DNA of 20,620 bases from contig CAUZFZ010000169.1 of NCBI GenBank assembly GCA_963579025.1, forward strand, positions 1 to 20,620. Direction: 5' to 3'. Below are positions 1 through 8,179 of the stretch, piece by piece. Each line of letters opens with the position of its first letter. The first letter of the stretch is position 1. The notes under the pieces are model-generated. The model had not been told where the DNA came from. It searched no databases and saw only the letters and a program-made list of their open reading frames with translations. The DNA comes from CAUZFZ01 sp963579025 (lineage in GTDB: Bacteria > Planctomycetota > Planctomycetia > Planctomycetales > Planctomycetaceae). Made by a program: the position numbers and the translations under genes.

Positions 1-126
1 CAATAGGCGCCTTGGCCCATCGTCCATGAATTCCCATTGGAGCCTCCCGGCTGAAACCACCGGGAGGATAGCGCGATGGTCGACAAACAGCCAGGGACAA
101 TCGCCCCGATTAAATCGACAGCCCCC
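1..126. other. Sequence unrelated to the gene it interrupts; possible mobile-element end or assembly junction
   Basis: Read on the minus strand, the DUF1588 coding sequence is normal up to about base 127 and then changes to sequence with no resemblance to the family. The stretch contains a GC-rich perfect inverted repeat (43-50 with 60-67) and a near-palindrome around 108-118 (cgattaaatcg). Both fit the non-coding end of an insertion sequence, but no transposase is visible because the window ends. A chimeric contig join is an equal alternative. The frame stays open through this stretch by chance or because the interruption is recent. Confidence 0.35.
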
Positions 127-2319
127 ATGCGCCACAAGGCGTTCCTTCAGGGACAACGTCGTCTCGTCCTTGATTTCCGGCTCCGGGAGATCGGGGACGT
201 TCGGCGGTGGTGGTGGCGGTGGTGGTGGCGGTGGATCATCCAGTAAACGTTCCAGAACCCAGACCCCGCGCTTGATGGGATGGGTTTCCGCGCCGGTCGA
301 GTTTCCGAACAGCATGCTCGCCTGAGTCATGAGACCGCCGCGATGCAGCTCTTTATCGATCGGGCGAGGCTGAAAGCCACCGCCACTGACGTCCCGAATG
401 CGATAGTGACGGGCCAGAGCGGGATTCAGCATCGCGAAGTCTGAGTCGACAAAACTCGTGATACTCAGATTCGCGTTCATGACGTGATGAACAAACTGAA
501 TCGATTCCTCTTCAAACAGGTCCTTGGTCTTTTCCTCGAAATCGAAATACTCCGGGTTGACCGCAAGACGCCGGATTCCTGCGAGGTCGAGCCACTGAGA
601 CGAAAAGTTTCGTGAGAAGCCACTTGATTTCGGATCGGCGATCATCCGTCTTACCTGGGCAAGCAACACCTCAGGTTGGCGCAGTTGCTCCTTCGATGCG
701 AGCTCGAAGAGCGTTTCATCCGGCATGGAACTCCAGAGAAAATACGACAGACGCGAGGCCAGTTCGTGGTCATTCGATCGGCGTCTATCGACGGACGAAT
801 CTTCAGCAGCGACATCTTCGGTCGGCTCCGAAAGCAACAGAAAGTGTGACGAACAAAGCACCGCCGTGAGGGTCGAGACCATGGTGGCCTCGAATGAGAC
901 TTCCTGATCTCGCAGTTTCTTAAAGAGTGCCACCTTCCGGTCGACCTCGCTGGCGAAAACTGGACGTCGATAGGCTCGCATCATGAACCGGGCAAGCACT
1001 TCCTGGACGTAGAGTGATTCGTCAGTCCGGTTGTCTGACTCGAACAGAATGGCCTGCTTCTGCGGTGAAGGCCACGTCTGGAAGTGGTTGCCGTTAATCT
1101 CGACCCAGTCGATCTTCAGTTTGGGAAGTTCGTCATAGCTGAGTTGGCTAGTGCCACGTCGGAAGTCGTTGAATATTCTGAAATACGATGGCCTGCTGGG
1201 TTTGTTCGACTGGAACGGGAAGTTGGCTCCCTGCACAACGAACTCGAAGGTTTGCGGTTCGGTGGAACGAACTTCGATGTTGGCGGCTTCCTTCTGGTCG
1301 GAGACACCAGCGCCGCGGAACGAACCGAGTTCGAACGAAAGACGGGGATACGTCTCACCTTTTCCCGGTATCGCCGAGACTCTGATCCGAATCAGAACAG
1401 GGGCATCGTGCGGGACTTCGTACATCTCAACACGAAACTCCGGCTGGTATCCGGAACGGCCATCTCCCTGTGCTCCGCCAATTTTTCTGTCGTTTGCGAA
1501 TGGATCGTCGACCTTGTCGCCGGGACGGTTTCCGGCGACCAGGATTCCGTCACCGGACAATTCGCCATGCTCCAGTCGAAAGAGCGGATTTCTGGAACCG
1601 TTGCCGGAACGGTAGTGGTCTCCTGTGATGCCGTATCCGACTCCGGAAGGCTTCTTCCGTTTTTTCTTCTTTCCAGTACTGGCTTCGCCGGTCGTGGCCT
1701 TGAATGCCCGTTCCGGTTCGACACGAACGAAGTAAGGCTCCGGTTGTTCCGCGGGAGCCAGGATGATCTTTTCAAGGGCGGATCGAGCGATCCGTTCGAA
1801 GTACTCGATGTGAAGCGCTGAAGTACCAAGAACGCTGCTGTTGTTTTTGAAGCCTTCCTGAGCGGCCCCTTCCGGGGGCAGATCTGCAGCGTATTTGAGA
1901 TCAAGATGAAGCAGGTCGCGAAGTGTGTTGTTGTATTCGTATGCCGTCATACGCCGCAGGACATTCCGTCCTCCGGTGGAACGCCTGGCTTCCATGGCCT
2001 GGCGAAGCGATGCCGTGAGAGCGTCGACAATCACCTGGCGTTCCGATCGAGTTGGCCTCTTCTTCGCCTCTTTCGGTGGCATCTCGTTGACGTTGATCAG
2101 ATCAAGCACTTCCTGCCACATGTCCGTGTCGCTCCCGCGGACCATGTCGGGATCGAGCTTGTCGAGACGCAGATCAGCTTTCTGCCTGGCCGGGCCGTGA
2201 CAACTCACGCAGTATTTCGACAGAAACGGCCGGATGCGTGTTTCGTAGTCGCCTGCGCTCGCCATCGAGGGAAGCATCGCCACAAGCGCGAACAGTTTTA
2301 ATCCGGAAGCTCTGATCAT
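1..2319 (-). CDS. Secreted DUF1592-family planctomycete cytochrome-like protein, partial, C-terminus disrupted
   Basis: The reading frame starts at an ATG at 2319 and stays open to the window edge (773 codons). Residues 1-22 form a signal peptide ending MLPSMASA. It is followed by a planctomycete-cytochrome-type segment with a heme motif CVSCH at residues 37-41. Then come a DUF1587 signature (RRMTAYEYNNTLRDLL, about residues 118-180), a middle beta-rich region, a DUF1595 signature (RFMMRAYRRPV, about 440), a DUF1592 signature (LASRLSYFLWSSMPDETL, about 517) and the start of DUF1588 (IKRGVWVLERLL, about 685) with an 11-proline run at 696-706. After SLKERLVAH (residue 731) the family would continue with a second CxxCH, an IDP motif and DUF1585. 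None of these is found in any frame down to base 1, so the gene is interrupted or chimeric at about position 126. Family function is unknown; secretion and heme attachment are inferred. The gene is divergent from the paralogue at 2632. Confidence 0.88.
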   Translation of the reverse strand, partial: MIRASGLKLFALVAMLPSMASAGDYETRIRPFLSKYCVSCHGPARQKADLRLDKLDPDMVRGSDTDMWQEVLDLINVNEMPPKEAKKRPTRSERQVIVDALTASLRQAMEARRSTGGRNVLRRMTAYEYNNTLRDLLHLDLKYAADLPPEGAAQEGFKNNSSVLGTSALHIEYFERIARSALEKIILAPAEQPEPYFVRVEPERAFKATTGEASTGKKKKRKKPSGVGYGITGDHYRSGNGSRNPLFRLEHGELSGDGILVAGNRPGDKVDDPFANDRKIGGAQGDGRSGYQPEFRVEMYEVPHDAPVLIRIRVSAIPGKGETYPRLSFELGSFRGAGVSDQKEAANIEVRSTEPQTFEFVVQGANFPFQSNKPSRPSYFRIFNDFRRGTSQLSYDELPKLKIDWVEINGNHFQTWPSPQKQAILFESDNRTDESLYVQEVLARFMMRAYRRPVFASEVDRKVALFKKLRDQEVSFEATMVSTLTAVLCSSHFLLLSEPTEDVAAEDSSVDRRRSNDHELASRLSYFLWSSMPDETLFELASKEQLRQPEVLLAQVRRMIADPKSSGFSRNFSSQWLDLAGIRRLAVNPEYFDFEEKTKDLFEEESIQFVHHVMNANLSITSFVDSDFAMLNPALARHYRIRDVSGGGFQPRPIDKELHRGGLMTQASMLFGNSTGAETHPIKRGVWVLERLLDDPPPPPPPPPPPNVPDLPEPEIKDETTLSLKERLVAHGGCRFNRGDCPWLFVDHRAILPVVSAGRLQWEFMDDGPRRLL
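43..67. repeat. 8-bp GC-rich perfect inverted repeat (hairpin)
   Basis: cctcccgg at 43-50 is the exact reverse complement of ccgggagg at 60-67, with a 9-base loop. It lies in the stretch that replaces the expected end of the DUF1592-family gene. It could be a terminator stem or part of a mobile-element end; there is no T-tract next to it on either side. Confidence 0.5.
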
Positions 2320-2343
2320 TGCGAATTATTTTCTCCGATTTGG

Positions 2344-2387
2344 CCGAGTGATTGCTGTCACTCGGTAGACAGCATCCTGGTGCTGTC
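2344..2387. promoter_or_regulatory. Two tandem perfect hairpins in the divergent intergenic region
   Basis: Hairpin 1 pairs ccgagtga (2344-2351) with tcactcgg (2358-2365) around a 6-base loop. Hairpin 2 pairs gacagca (2368-2374) with tgctgtc (2381-2387), also around a 6-base loop. A second copy of tgctgtc (2353-2359) lies inside hairpin 1 and can pair instead with gacagca (2368-2374), which would break both hairpins. The element sits 25-68 bases upstream of the minus-strand gene starting at 2319 and about 245 bases upstream of the plus-strand gene at 2632. It is probably in the leader or promoter of the former. Its role as attenuator or operator is inferred from structure only. The rest of the 312-base gap shows no ORF that I accept and no clear promoter consensus. 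Confidence 0.5.
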
Positions 2388-2615
2388 GGCGAAATCATCA
2401 GTCTCGCGAGCACAGGGTCGGCTGCATTGTAATGTGCCGAGCTGATCGAGAGGAGCGGCGCCGCGCGAAGAGGTCCGTGCCGCGAGCAATCAGTCGGTCG
2501 ACACCCAAAGCGTTCCCCGAATGGCACTGAGCGGCGAGAGTATCGGTTGACCGAATCGTCTCTGCCACCGACGCTCTTCGGGAGAGGCCATCAGTCACTG
2601 ATCAATCGTCAGCAA

Positions 2616-2622
2616 GAGGAAG
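2616..2622 (+). promoter_or_regulatory. Ribosome binding site deciding the start at 2632
   Basis: gaggaag lies 9 bases before the ATG at 2632, a normal spacing, but only 3 bases before the in-frame TTG at 2626. The ATG is therefore preferred as the start. Confidence 0.55.
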
Positions 2623-2631
2623 ACGTTGCGA

Positions 2632-4995
2632 ATGCTCAACGTACACAAACGCATGGGACGTCTCCCATTACATATTCTGCTGCTGTCCGCGCTGCAGGTT
2701 CCGGCCATCAGTGCCCAAGCCGGACTGACTCCGGAGATCAAGACTCAGATTCAGGATCGATGTGTCCAATGCCATAACGACGATGAGAAGAATGGCGGAG
2801 TCAACCTGGCCGATCTAATCGCTGAATTCGATCCACGGCAGGATGCTGACACATGGATCAAAGTTGAAGCGGTGATCGTCGACCGGAGAATGCCTCCGCG
2901 GGATGAGAAACCACTTTCGCCAAAGCACGTTGACCAGATACAGGACTGGTTTGAGGAACAGTTCGTAACACCGGGTGGTGTCCAGCACGCCGGAGTCTAC
3001 CGTCCGCGTCGCCTGACTCGTGAGGAGCTGCAAAACACGCTCGAAGACATCCTGCACGTTGACATTCGTGAGACCGTGACGAATAGCCGGCTGCACGTCA
3101 TACCGGACACAATCATTGAGAAGTTCTTTTCGGCTGGAGTCATCGGTGAATCCGGATTCTCCAACGATTCGACGACGCTCAGCCAGGAGTCTCTCGACAT
3201 CCAAACGCTTGCTCGGTGTTTCTCGCTCGTGCTGTCGCTGCTGGATTCGCATGAGAAAGCGCGAGAGTTGCTGTTTGGGCAGTCAAGGCTGCCGGAAGCA
3301 CTCTCGCCTGTTGAGGCCCGCCAGATCATCAATCGGTTTGCGAGACGGGCGTTTCGTCGCGACGTCGCATCGACAGAGGTCGAACCGTTTGCAGTTGTCT
3401 TCGAAAAGATGGCATCACAGAAGACCGCATACGAAGCCATCAAGTCTTCATTTCTGGCAATCCTGCTGTCGCCCTCGTTTCTGTACCGATTTGAGAATCC
3501 CACTGCCAATCAGACTCACGTGTCAGGAGACGAGCTGGCCGTGCGACTGTCGTACTTCCTGTGGTCGGCGCCGCCGGATGCAACGCTGACCGAGCTGGCG
3601 GCGAATGGCCAGTTGCGCCAGCCAGACGTTCTGCGGGAACAGGTCCGCAGGATGCTGGCCGATCCGCGTCGTATCGCTCTGGCCGAGAACATAGGCGGTG
3701 AATGGTTCGACTACAAAAAGTTGCGGCAGCAGAGCTCTGTCAATAAACGCAGCGACAAGATGGCCGGTTTCTACCGCACTCAGTGGGAAGAGGCTCTGCT
3801 GTTCTTTGACAGCATCCTGCGATACCACCAGCCGATATTCAGTATCGTAAATGCGGACTGGGCATTTACTAATCGTCATCAGTCGGGCATCTATCGACTA
3901 TCAACCGGGCCGAAGCAGTTTGATGGCGTTGAAGCACTGTCGTCCGTCAACATCCACTATCGCGACGACTTACGCGAAATCCGGCAGGGCAACTATGAGT
4001 ACCGGCACGCACCGCTCAACCTCGTCAAAGTGAACGATGCAAACCGGGGCGGATTTCTGACGATCGGCCCGACGCTCAGTGTGACATCGACACCGAATCG
4101 GACGAGCCCGATCCGACGGGGCGTGTGGGTGATGGAACGTATTCTTGGCACTCACTTCGAAATCCCGGCTGACGTGCCCGACCTCGAAGCAACGCAGAAG
4201 AAGGCCGAAAGTCAGCGGCTCAATCTGAGCCATACCGAGATCCTCAAGCTGCATTCTTCGCAACCGGGTTGCGCGTCCTGTCATCAGTACATTGACCCGA
4301 TTGGCTTTGGCCTTGAGGTCTTCGATCAGCTCGGCATCAGCCGGACACTTTCGGCCGCAAATCCCGGTGGCGAGAAGCTCAAGTGGACACCGAAGGAAAC
4401 ACCGGCGAAGTACGCTGATCGATCCTGGGAGCTGATCGAGCCTCTTGTTCCGGGAGCGGAAACTCGCGTTTACTTCCACTACACGAAAGGCCGGCATCGG
4501 TTGAATATCAGAAACGTCCGGCTCGAAACCGGTGACGTCAGCCTCGTCGACAAGCATTTTGGATTCACAGGAGAGGCTCAACGAGACAACGTCTGGTTTT
4601 TTTCCATTCCCGCGAACGCACCGAAGACAGACTGGCGTCTGACCGCGGACGTCGAAGGGGACGGCGGCACGGATTCGAACGGGACGATTACGGTTTCCGG
4701 CCCGAATGACGAAAGTCCCGGGCATCAATTGCCGAACGGAAAATCGTTCGCGTCACCGGCTGAGTTAAAGCAACTCCTGCTCGCCGACTACCGGGACCAG
4801 ATAATCGACAATGCTGTGAGACGCGTTCTGGCGTATGCTTTAGGACGAAAGATCCAGCCGATTGATCGTCCGGCGATTCGAGAAATCACAGTATCGATTC
4901 AGGCGAACGGCTATCGCATGACAGACCTGATCGAAGCGGTTGCGCTGAGCTATCCGTTTCGTCACAAAGAATTCAGATCCGGCAGGGTGAAATGA
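2632..4995 (+). CDS. Secreted DUF1592-family planctomycete cytochrome-like protein with an inserted beta-rich module
   Basis: This 787-residue protein has a signal peptide (about 1-28, ending VPAISA) and a heme-type motif CVQCH at 44-48 with the planctomycete-cytochrome context MPPRDEKPLS. It then shows DUF1587 (RRLTREELQNTLEDIL), DUF1595 (NRFARRAFRRDV), DUF1592 (LAVRLSYFLWSAPPDATL) and DUF1588 (SPIRRGVWVMERILGTH) signatures. A second heme motif CASCH is at 547-551, followed by IDPIGFGLEVFDQLG. Between this and the C-terminal DUF1585 (about 700-785, with VLAYALGRKI) sits an extra module of about 110 residues (585-693) carrying FGFTG, RDNVWFF and GGTDSNGT. Similar strings occur in beta-sandwich appendages of glycosidases, so a carbohydrate-binding role is possible. 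The family function is unknown. The stop overlaps the start of the DUF1552 gene, so the two are co-translated. Confidence 0.93.
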   Translation: MLNVHKRMGRLPLHILLLSALQVPAISAQAGLTPEIKTQIQDRCVQCHNDDEKNGGVNLADLIAEFDPRQDADTWIKVEAVIVDRRMPPRDEKPLSPKHVDQIQDWFEEQFVTPGGVQHAGVYRPRRLTREELQNTLEDILHVDIRETVTNSRLHVIPDTIIEKFFSAGVIGESGFSNDSTTLSQESLDIQTLARCFSLVLSLLDSHEKARELLFGQSRLPEALSPVEARQIINRFARRAFRRDVASTEVEPFAVVFEKMASQKTAYEAIKSSFLAILLSPSFLYRFENPTANQTHVSGDELAVRLSYFLWSAPPDATLTELAANGQLRQPDVLREQVRRMLADPRRIALAENIGGEWFDYKKLRQQSSVNKRSDKMAGFYRTQWEEALLFFDSILRYHQPIFSIVNADWAFTNRHQSGIYRLSTGPKQFDGVEALSSVNIHYRDDLREIRQGNYEYRHAPLNLVKVNDANRGGFLTIGPTLSVTSTPNRTSPIRRGVWVMERILGTHFEIPADVPDLEATQKKAESQRLNLSHTEILKLHSSQPGCASCHQYIDPIGFGLEVFDQLGISRTLSAANPGGEKLKWTPKETPAKYADRSWELIEPLVPGAETRVYFHYTKGRHRLNIRNVRLETGDVSLVDKHFGFTGEAQRDNVWFFSIPANAPKTDWRLTADVEGDGGTDSNGTITVSGPNDESPGHQLPNGKSFASPAELKQLLLADYRDQIIDNAVRRVLAYALGRKIQPIDRPAIREITVSIQANGYRMTDLIEAVALSYPFRHKEFRSGRVK

Positions 4996-6269
4996 AACAA
5001 AGCTACCTGATTCCGCGGCGAAGTTTTCTGAAAGGCGTCGGTGCCTGCATGGCTCTGCCGGCACTGGAGATCATGCGTCCGGCACTGTGTCGCGCGGAAT
5101 CCACCGCGAACGCGGGAATTCCGCTCCGCCTGGGTGTCTTCCACAAGGGCAACGGAATTGACCCGGCTGGCTGGGAAGCGACCGGTTCGGAGCAGGACTT
5201 CAAGCTGTCAAAGAATCTCGAACCGCTGCAGCCGTTTATCAACGACATTGTGGTGTTGTCGAACGTCAGCAATCAGGCAAAGGGCGATCACTATGGGGCC
5301 ATGCCGCTGTTTATGACGGGTCTTCAGAACCGCAGTCCCGGTTACACGTTCGACCAGGTCATCGCAGATCGCGTTGGTGCGACGACGCAGTTCAAGTCGT
5401 TTCAGTTGTCCGCTGAGCCTGTCGACATTCGGTCAACAACGCTGAACAGTTTGTCTTACGACAAGGAAGGACGCGCCTGTTTCGTTGAACGTAATGCCCA
5501 GTTCGCCTTCGACCGACTGTTCCGGGGACTGGGTGATTCCCGCGTCCGTTCTGAAATGAGCAGCGTGCTTGACGCGGTGCGCGAGCCAACGGCCGCCCTG
5601 CTGAAGCGTGCGAGCAGTCTCGACAAAGCCGTCATCTCAAATTACCTCGACTCGGTTCGCGAAGTGGAGCTGGCGATCGAGAAGCATGAACAGACAGGTC
5701 AGCCGCGACCGCATCTGGAGCAGGTCAAGAACGATGTCGTCCGGCTTGACGACTTTCCATCGAAGATGAAGACGATGGTCGATCTGGTGGCCCTGGCGTT
5801 CTGGACGGACGCGACTCGTGTTGCGTCATGCATCATGGCACTGGAGAGCAGCCGTCGGATTCATGACTTCCTGAATCTCAAGGCAGACTTTCACTGGTCA
5901 TCGCACTTCGAACGGAACAAGACGCTGGCCGCAGAGTTCAATGCGGCCAACACCTGGTACGTGTCCCAGTTCGGCGCCGCAATCGAGAAGATGAAGTCAC
6001 TTAAGGAATTCGACGGGAGCAGCGTTTTCGACCATAGCGTCCTGATGTTCGGCTCCGGGCTGAGCCACGGCGGAAAGCACTACGGTTCGAACCTGCCGCT
6101 GCTTCTTGCTGGTGGGGCTCACAGCGGTCTGAATACGGGAAGGCTGCTGAAGTATCCCAAACAGCCTCCACACGCGAACTGCCTGCTGACGCTCATTCAG
6201 CACTTTGGTATCGAGCAGGATCAATACTCGAATTCGACCGGCACACTCGATCGCCTACGGAAAGTCTAA
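4992..6269 (+). CDS. DUF1552 family protein, Tat-exported
   Basis: This 425-residue protein starts at an ATG inside the ATGA overlap with the preceding gene. The N-terminus has a twin-arginine signal (PRRSFLKGVGACMALPAL, about residues 8-25). The body is typical of DUF1552: LGVFHKGNGIDPAGWEATG, a segment describing noise-free FINDIVVLSNVSNQAKGDHYG, then TFDQVIADRVG, and near the end FGSGLSHGGKHYGSNLPLLL and NTGRLLKYP. Length is normal for the family. DUF1552 genes routinely sit directly downstream of DUF1592-family cytochrome-like genes in planctomycetes and some other bacteria, and the two products are presumed to act together outside the cytoplasm. The family is related to DUF1501-type, sulfatase-fold-like proteins, but the reaction is unknown. 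No truncation is seen. Confidence 0.93.
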   Translation: MKQSYLIPRRSFLKGVGACMALPALEIMRPALCRAESTANAGIPLRLGVFHKGNGIDPAGWEATGSEQDFKLSKNLEPLQPFINDIVVLSNVSNQAKGDHYGAMPLFMTGLQNRSPGYTFDQVIADRVGATTQFKSFQLSAEPVDIRSTTLNSLSYDKEGRACFVERNAQFAFDRLFRGLGDSRVRSEMSSVLDAVREPTAALLKRASSLDKAVISNYLDSVREVELAIEKHEQTGQPRPHLEQVKNDVVRLDDFPSKMKTMVDLVALAFWTDATRVASCIMALESSRRIHDFLNLKADFHWSSHFERNKTLAAEFNAANTWYVSQFGAAIEKMKSLKEFDGSSVFDHSVLMFGSGLSHGGKHYGSNLPLLLAGGAHSGLNTGRLLKYPKQPPHANCLLTLIQHFGIEQDQYSNSTGTLDRLRKV

Positions 6270-6482
6270 GCTTTTTCCCGCAAGCGACGCCGGGCCTCCG
6301 TTTTCACGCAGCCACAACTGCAGTGCTGAGTATGACTTCGAGTTCGTTACGTGAGCCCGGTATTCGCTGCCGCGCGTGAGAGGTCGGACCGCCGGGCGGG
6401 ATCTCGGTGACTCACTCGACTACCCTCTGCGGACGTTGCTGCACGCTCTCGAATTCTCACGCCTTAACCTTGGAATTAACCG

Positions 6483-8030
6483 ATGCGGATATTGCCGTTC
6501 TGCTTCCTGCTGACTCTATACACCGTTCCTGTCTTCGCCGTCGACAACCCGAATATCGTCTTCATACTCGCGGACGATCAGGGATTCGGAGACGTGTCAG
6601 CCCTGAATCCGGGTTCAATGATCCCCACGCCGAACATCGATCGGATCGCTACGGAGGGGATGATCTTTGAGGACGGGCATTCGTCGTCCTCGGTCTGCAC
6701 TCCGACACGTTATTCAGTGCTGACCGGACGGTATCACTGGCGGACACACCTGCAGCGAGGCGTTCTGGGCGGTTTCTCGAAACCCCTGATCTCTGCCGGT
6801 CGGCTGACCGTGGCGTCACTGCTGAAAGACAACGGCTACCGAACGGCGTGCATTGGCAAGTGGCACCTTGGCTGGGACTGGCCGCTGAAGGATGGCGGTT
6901 CTGCTGACGACAAAGGCAACTTCTCGGGTGGATTCAAAGGCGGTTGGGACGTCGACTACGCGGGGGAAATTCAGAACGGACCAAACGACGTCGGTTTCGA
7001 CTACTTCTTCGGGATCAGCGCGTCACTGGACATGCCGCCGTATGTATTCGTCCGGAATCGAATTCCAACGGAAGTGGCGACTGTTGAGAAAGCGTTTCAC
7101 AGGAAAGGACCTGCGGGCAAAAACTTTGAGGCGACCGACGTTCTGCCGACGATTACTTCCGAAGCCGTGAAGTTCATCAACGAGAATGCAAACTCGGAAA
7201 AGCCGTTTTTCGTCTACTTCCCGCTCAACGCACCGCACACTCCGATCGTGCCGACGCGTGACTGGCAGGGAAAGAGTGGCATCAACAAGTACGGCGACTT
7301 CACCATGCAGGTGGACTGGACTGTCGGGCAGGTCCTGAAAGCACTCGATGAGAACAACATTGCGGACGACACGCTGATCATCTTCACAACAGACAATGGT
7401 TGCTCACCGGCTGCCAACATCCCGGAACTGGAGAAAGCCGGACACGACCAGAACTTCATCTACCGAGGTCACAAGGCCGACATCTACGAAGGCGGTCACC
7501 GAGTACCGTTCCTCGCACGCTGGCCCGGAAAGGTGAAAGCCGGGACTCGCACGAACCAGCTCGTCGGCCAGCTCGACCTCCTGGCAACTGCAGCCGATAT
7601 CATCGATGTGGCCGTCCCGAAAGATGGCGGCGAGGACAGTGTTTCATTTCTGCCAGTCCTGTTGAGCGAGGCTACGGAGTCGATTCGCACGTCGATCGTC
7701 TCACAGTCCATCGGCGGTCAGTTCGCGGTTCGAGACGGAAACTGGAAACTCTGTCTCTGCCCGGGCTCAGGCGGCTGGAGTTCGCCGCGCCCCGGCCGAG
7801 TCGACACGTCAAAGTTTCCGACCATTCAACTGTTCAACCTGAGCGACGACCCAGGCGAACAAACCAATCTCATGGCTCACCAAACCAAACGTGTAGAGCA
7901 GATGAAGCTCATGCTCCAGAAACTCATCGCGGACGGTCGCTCCACGCCCGGCCCACAGCTGAAGAACGATGTTCCGATTGTGATGATCAAGCCTGTGCCT
8001 CAGCCGCGGAAGAACAAGAACCGGAACTAG
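6483..8030 (+). CDS. Secreted type I sulfatase (arylsulfatase family, formylglycine-dependent)
   Basis: This 515-residue protein has a signal peptide (1-19, ending VPVFA). The sulfatase core begins at NIVFILADDQGFGD, where Asp31-Asp32 are calcium ligands. The formylglycine motif is CTPTRYSVLTGR with Cys72 as the residue to be modified and Arg76 conserved. Other active-site elements are GKWHLG (Lys126, His128), TTDNG (Asp304, Asn305) and GHKADIYEGGHRVPF (Lys331). All key residues are present, so it should be active on a sulfate ester, probably a carbohydrate or aryl sulfate; the exact substrate cannot be read from sequence. A maturase (formylglycine-generating or anSME type) is not in the window. 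It stands alone on the plus strand with a 213-base upstream gap in which I recognise no promoter. Only a weak ribosome site (ttggaatt) precedes the ATG. Confidence 0.95.
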   Translation: MRILPFCFLLTLYTVPVFAVDNPNIVFILADDQGFGDVSALNPGSMIPTPNIDRIATEGMIFEDGHSSSSVCTPTRYSVLTGRYHWRTHLQRGVLGGFSKPLISAGRLTVASLLKDNGYRTACIGKWHLGWDWPLKDGGSADDKGNFSGGFKGGWDVDYAGEIQNGPNDVGFDYFFGISASLDMPPYVFVRNRIPTEVATVEKAFHRKGPAGKNFEATDVLPTITSEAVKFINENANSEKPFFVYFPLNAPHTPIVPTRDWQGKSGINKYGDFTMQVDWTVGQVLKALDENNIADDTLIIFTTDNGCSPAANIPELEKAGHDQNFIYRGHKADIYEGGHRVPFLARWPGKVKAGTRTNQLVGQLDLLATAADIIDVAVPKDGGEDSVSFLPVLLSEATESIRTSIVSQSIGGQFAVRDGNWKLCLCPGSGGWSSPRPGRVDTSKFPTIQLFNLSDDPGEQTNLMAHQTKRVEQMKLMLQKLIADGRSTPGPQLKNDVPIVMIKPVPQPRKNKNRN

Positions 8031-8179
8031 CTGTGTTCCCTGCGTCAGAAAGAACACGTGGAGCCGGTTCCTGCCAACCGCAATCAACGCAATGTGGCCA
8101 AAAGGAATCAGCCCTCCGCCCACGTGCATTTGCAGACGAACGCTAAGTCCAAATCACTGAACTACAAATAGACAGAATC

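Noticed and set aside
202..234. Run of 11 proline codons in the left DUF1592-family gene
   Set aside because: A proline run at this position before NVPDL is a usual feature of DUF1588 in this family; only its exact length is variable.
26..1904. Several plus- and minus-strand frames of 60-245 codons across the left gene
   Set aside because: They lie opposite or out of frame with the DUF1592-family gene, whose motifs are unmistakable; they have no domains of their own.
7400..8146. A 248-codon plus-strand frame overlapping the end of the sulfatase
   Set aside because: It is Arg/Pro-rich, out of frame with the clear sulfatase reading and shows no motif; it is a shadow frame.
8031..8179. Integron cassette recombination site (attC) before the kinase gene
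   Set aside because: No paired RYYYAAC and GTTRRRY core sites could be found around a foldable spacer, and no integrase is present.
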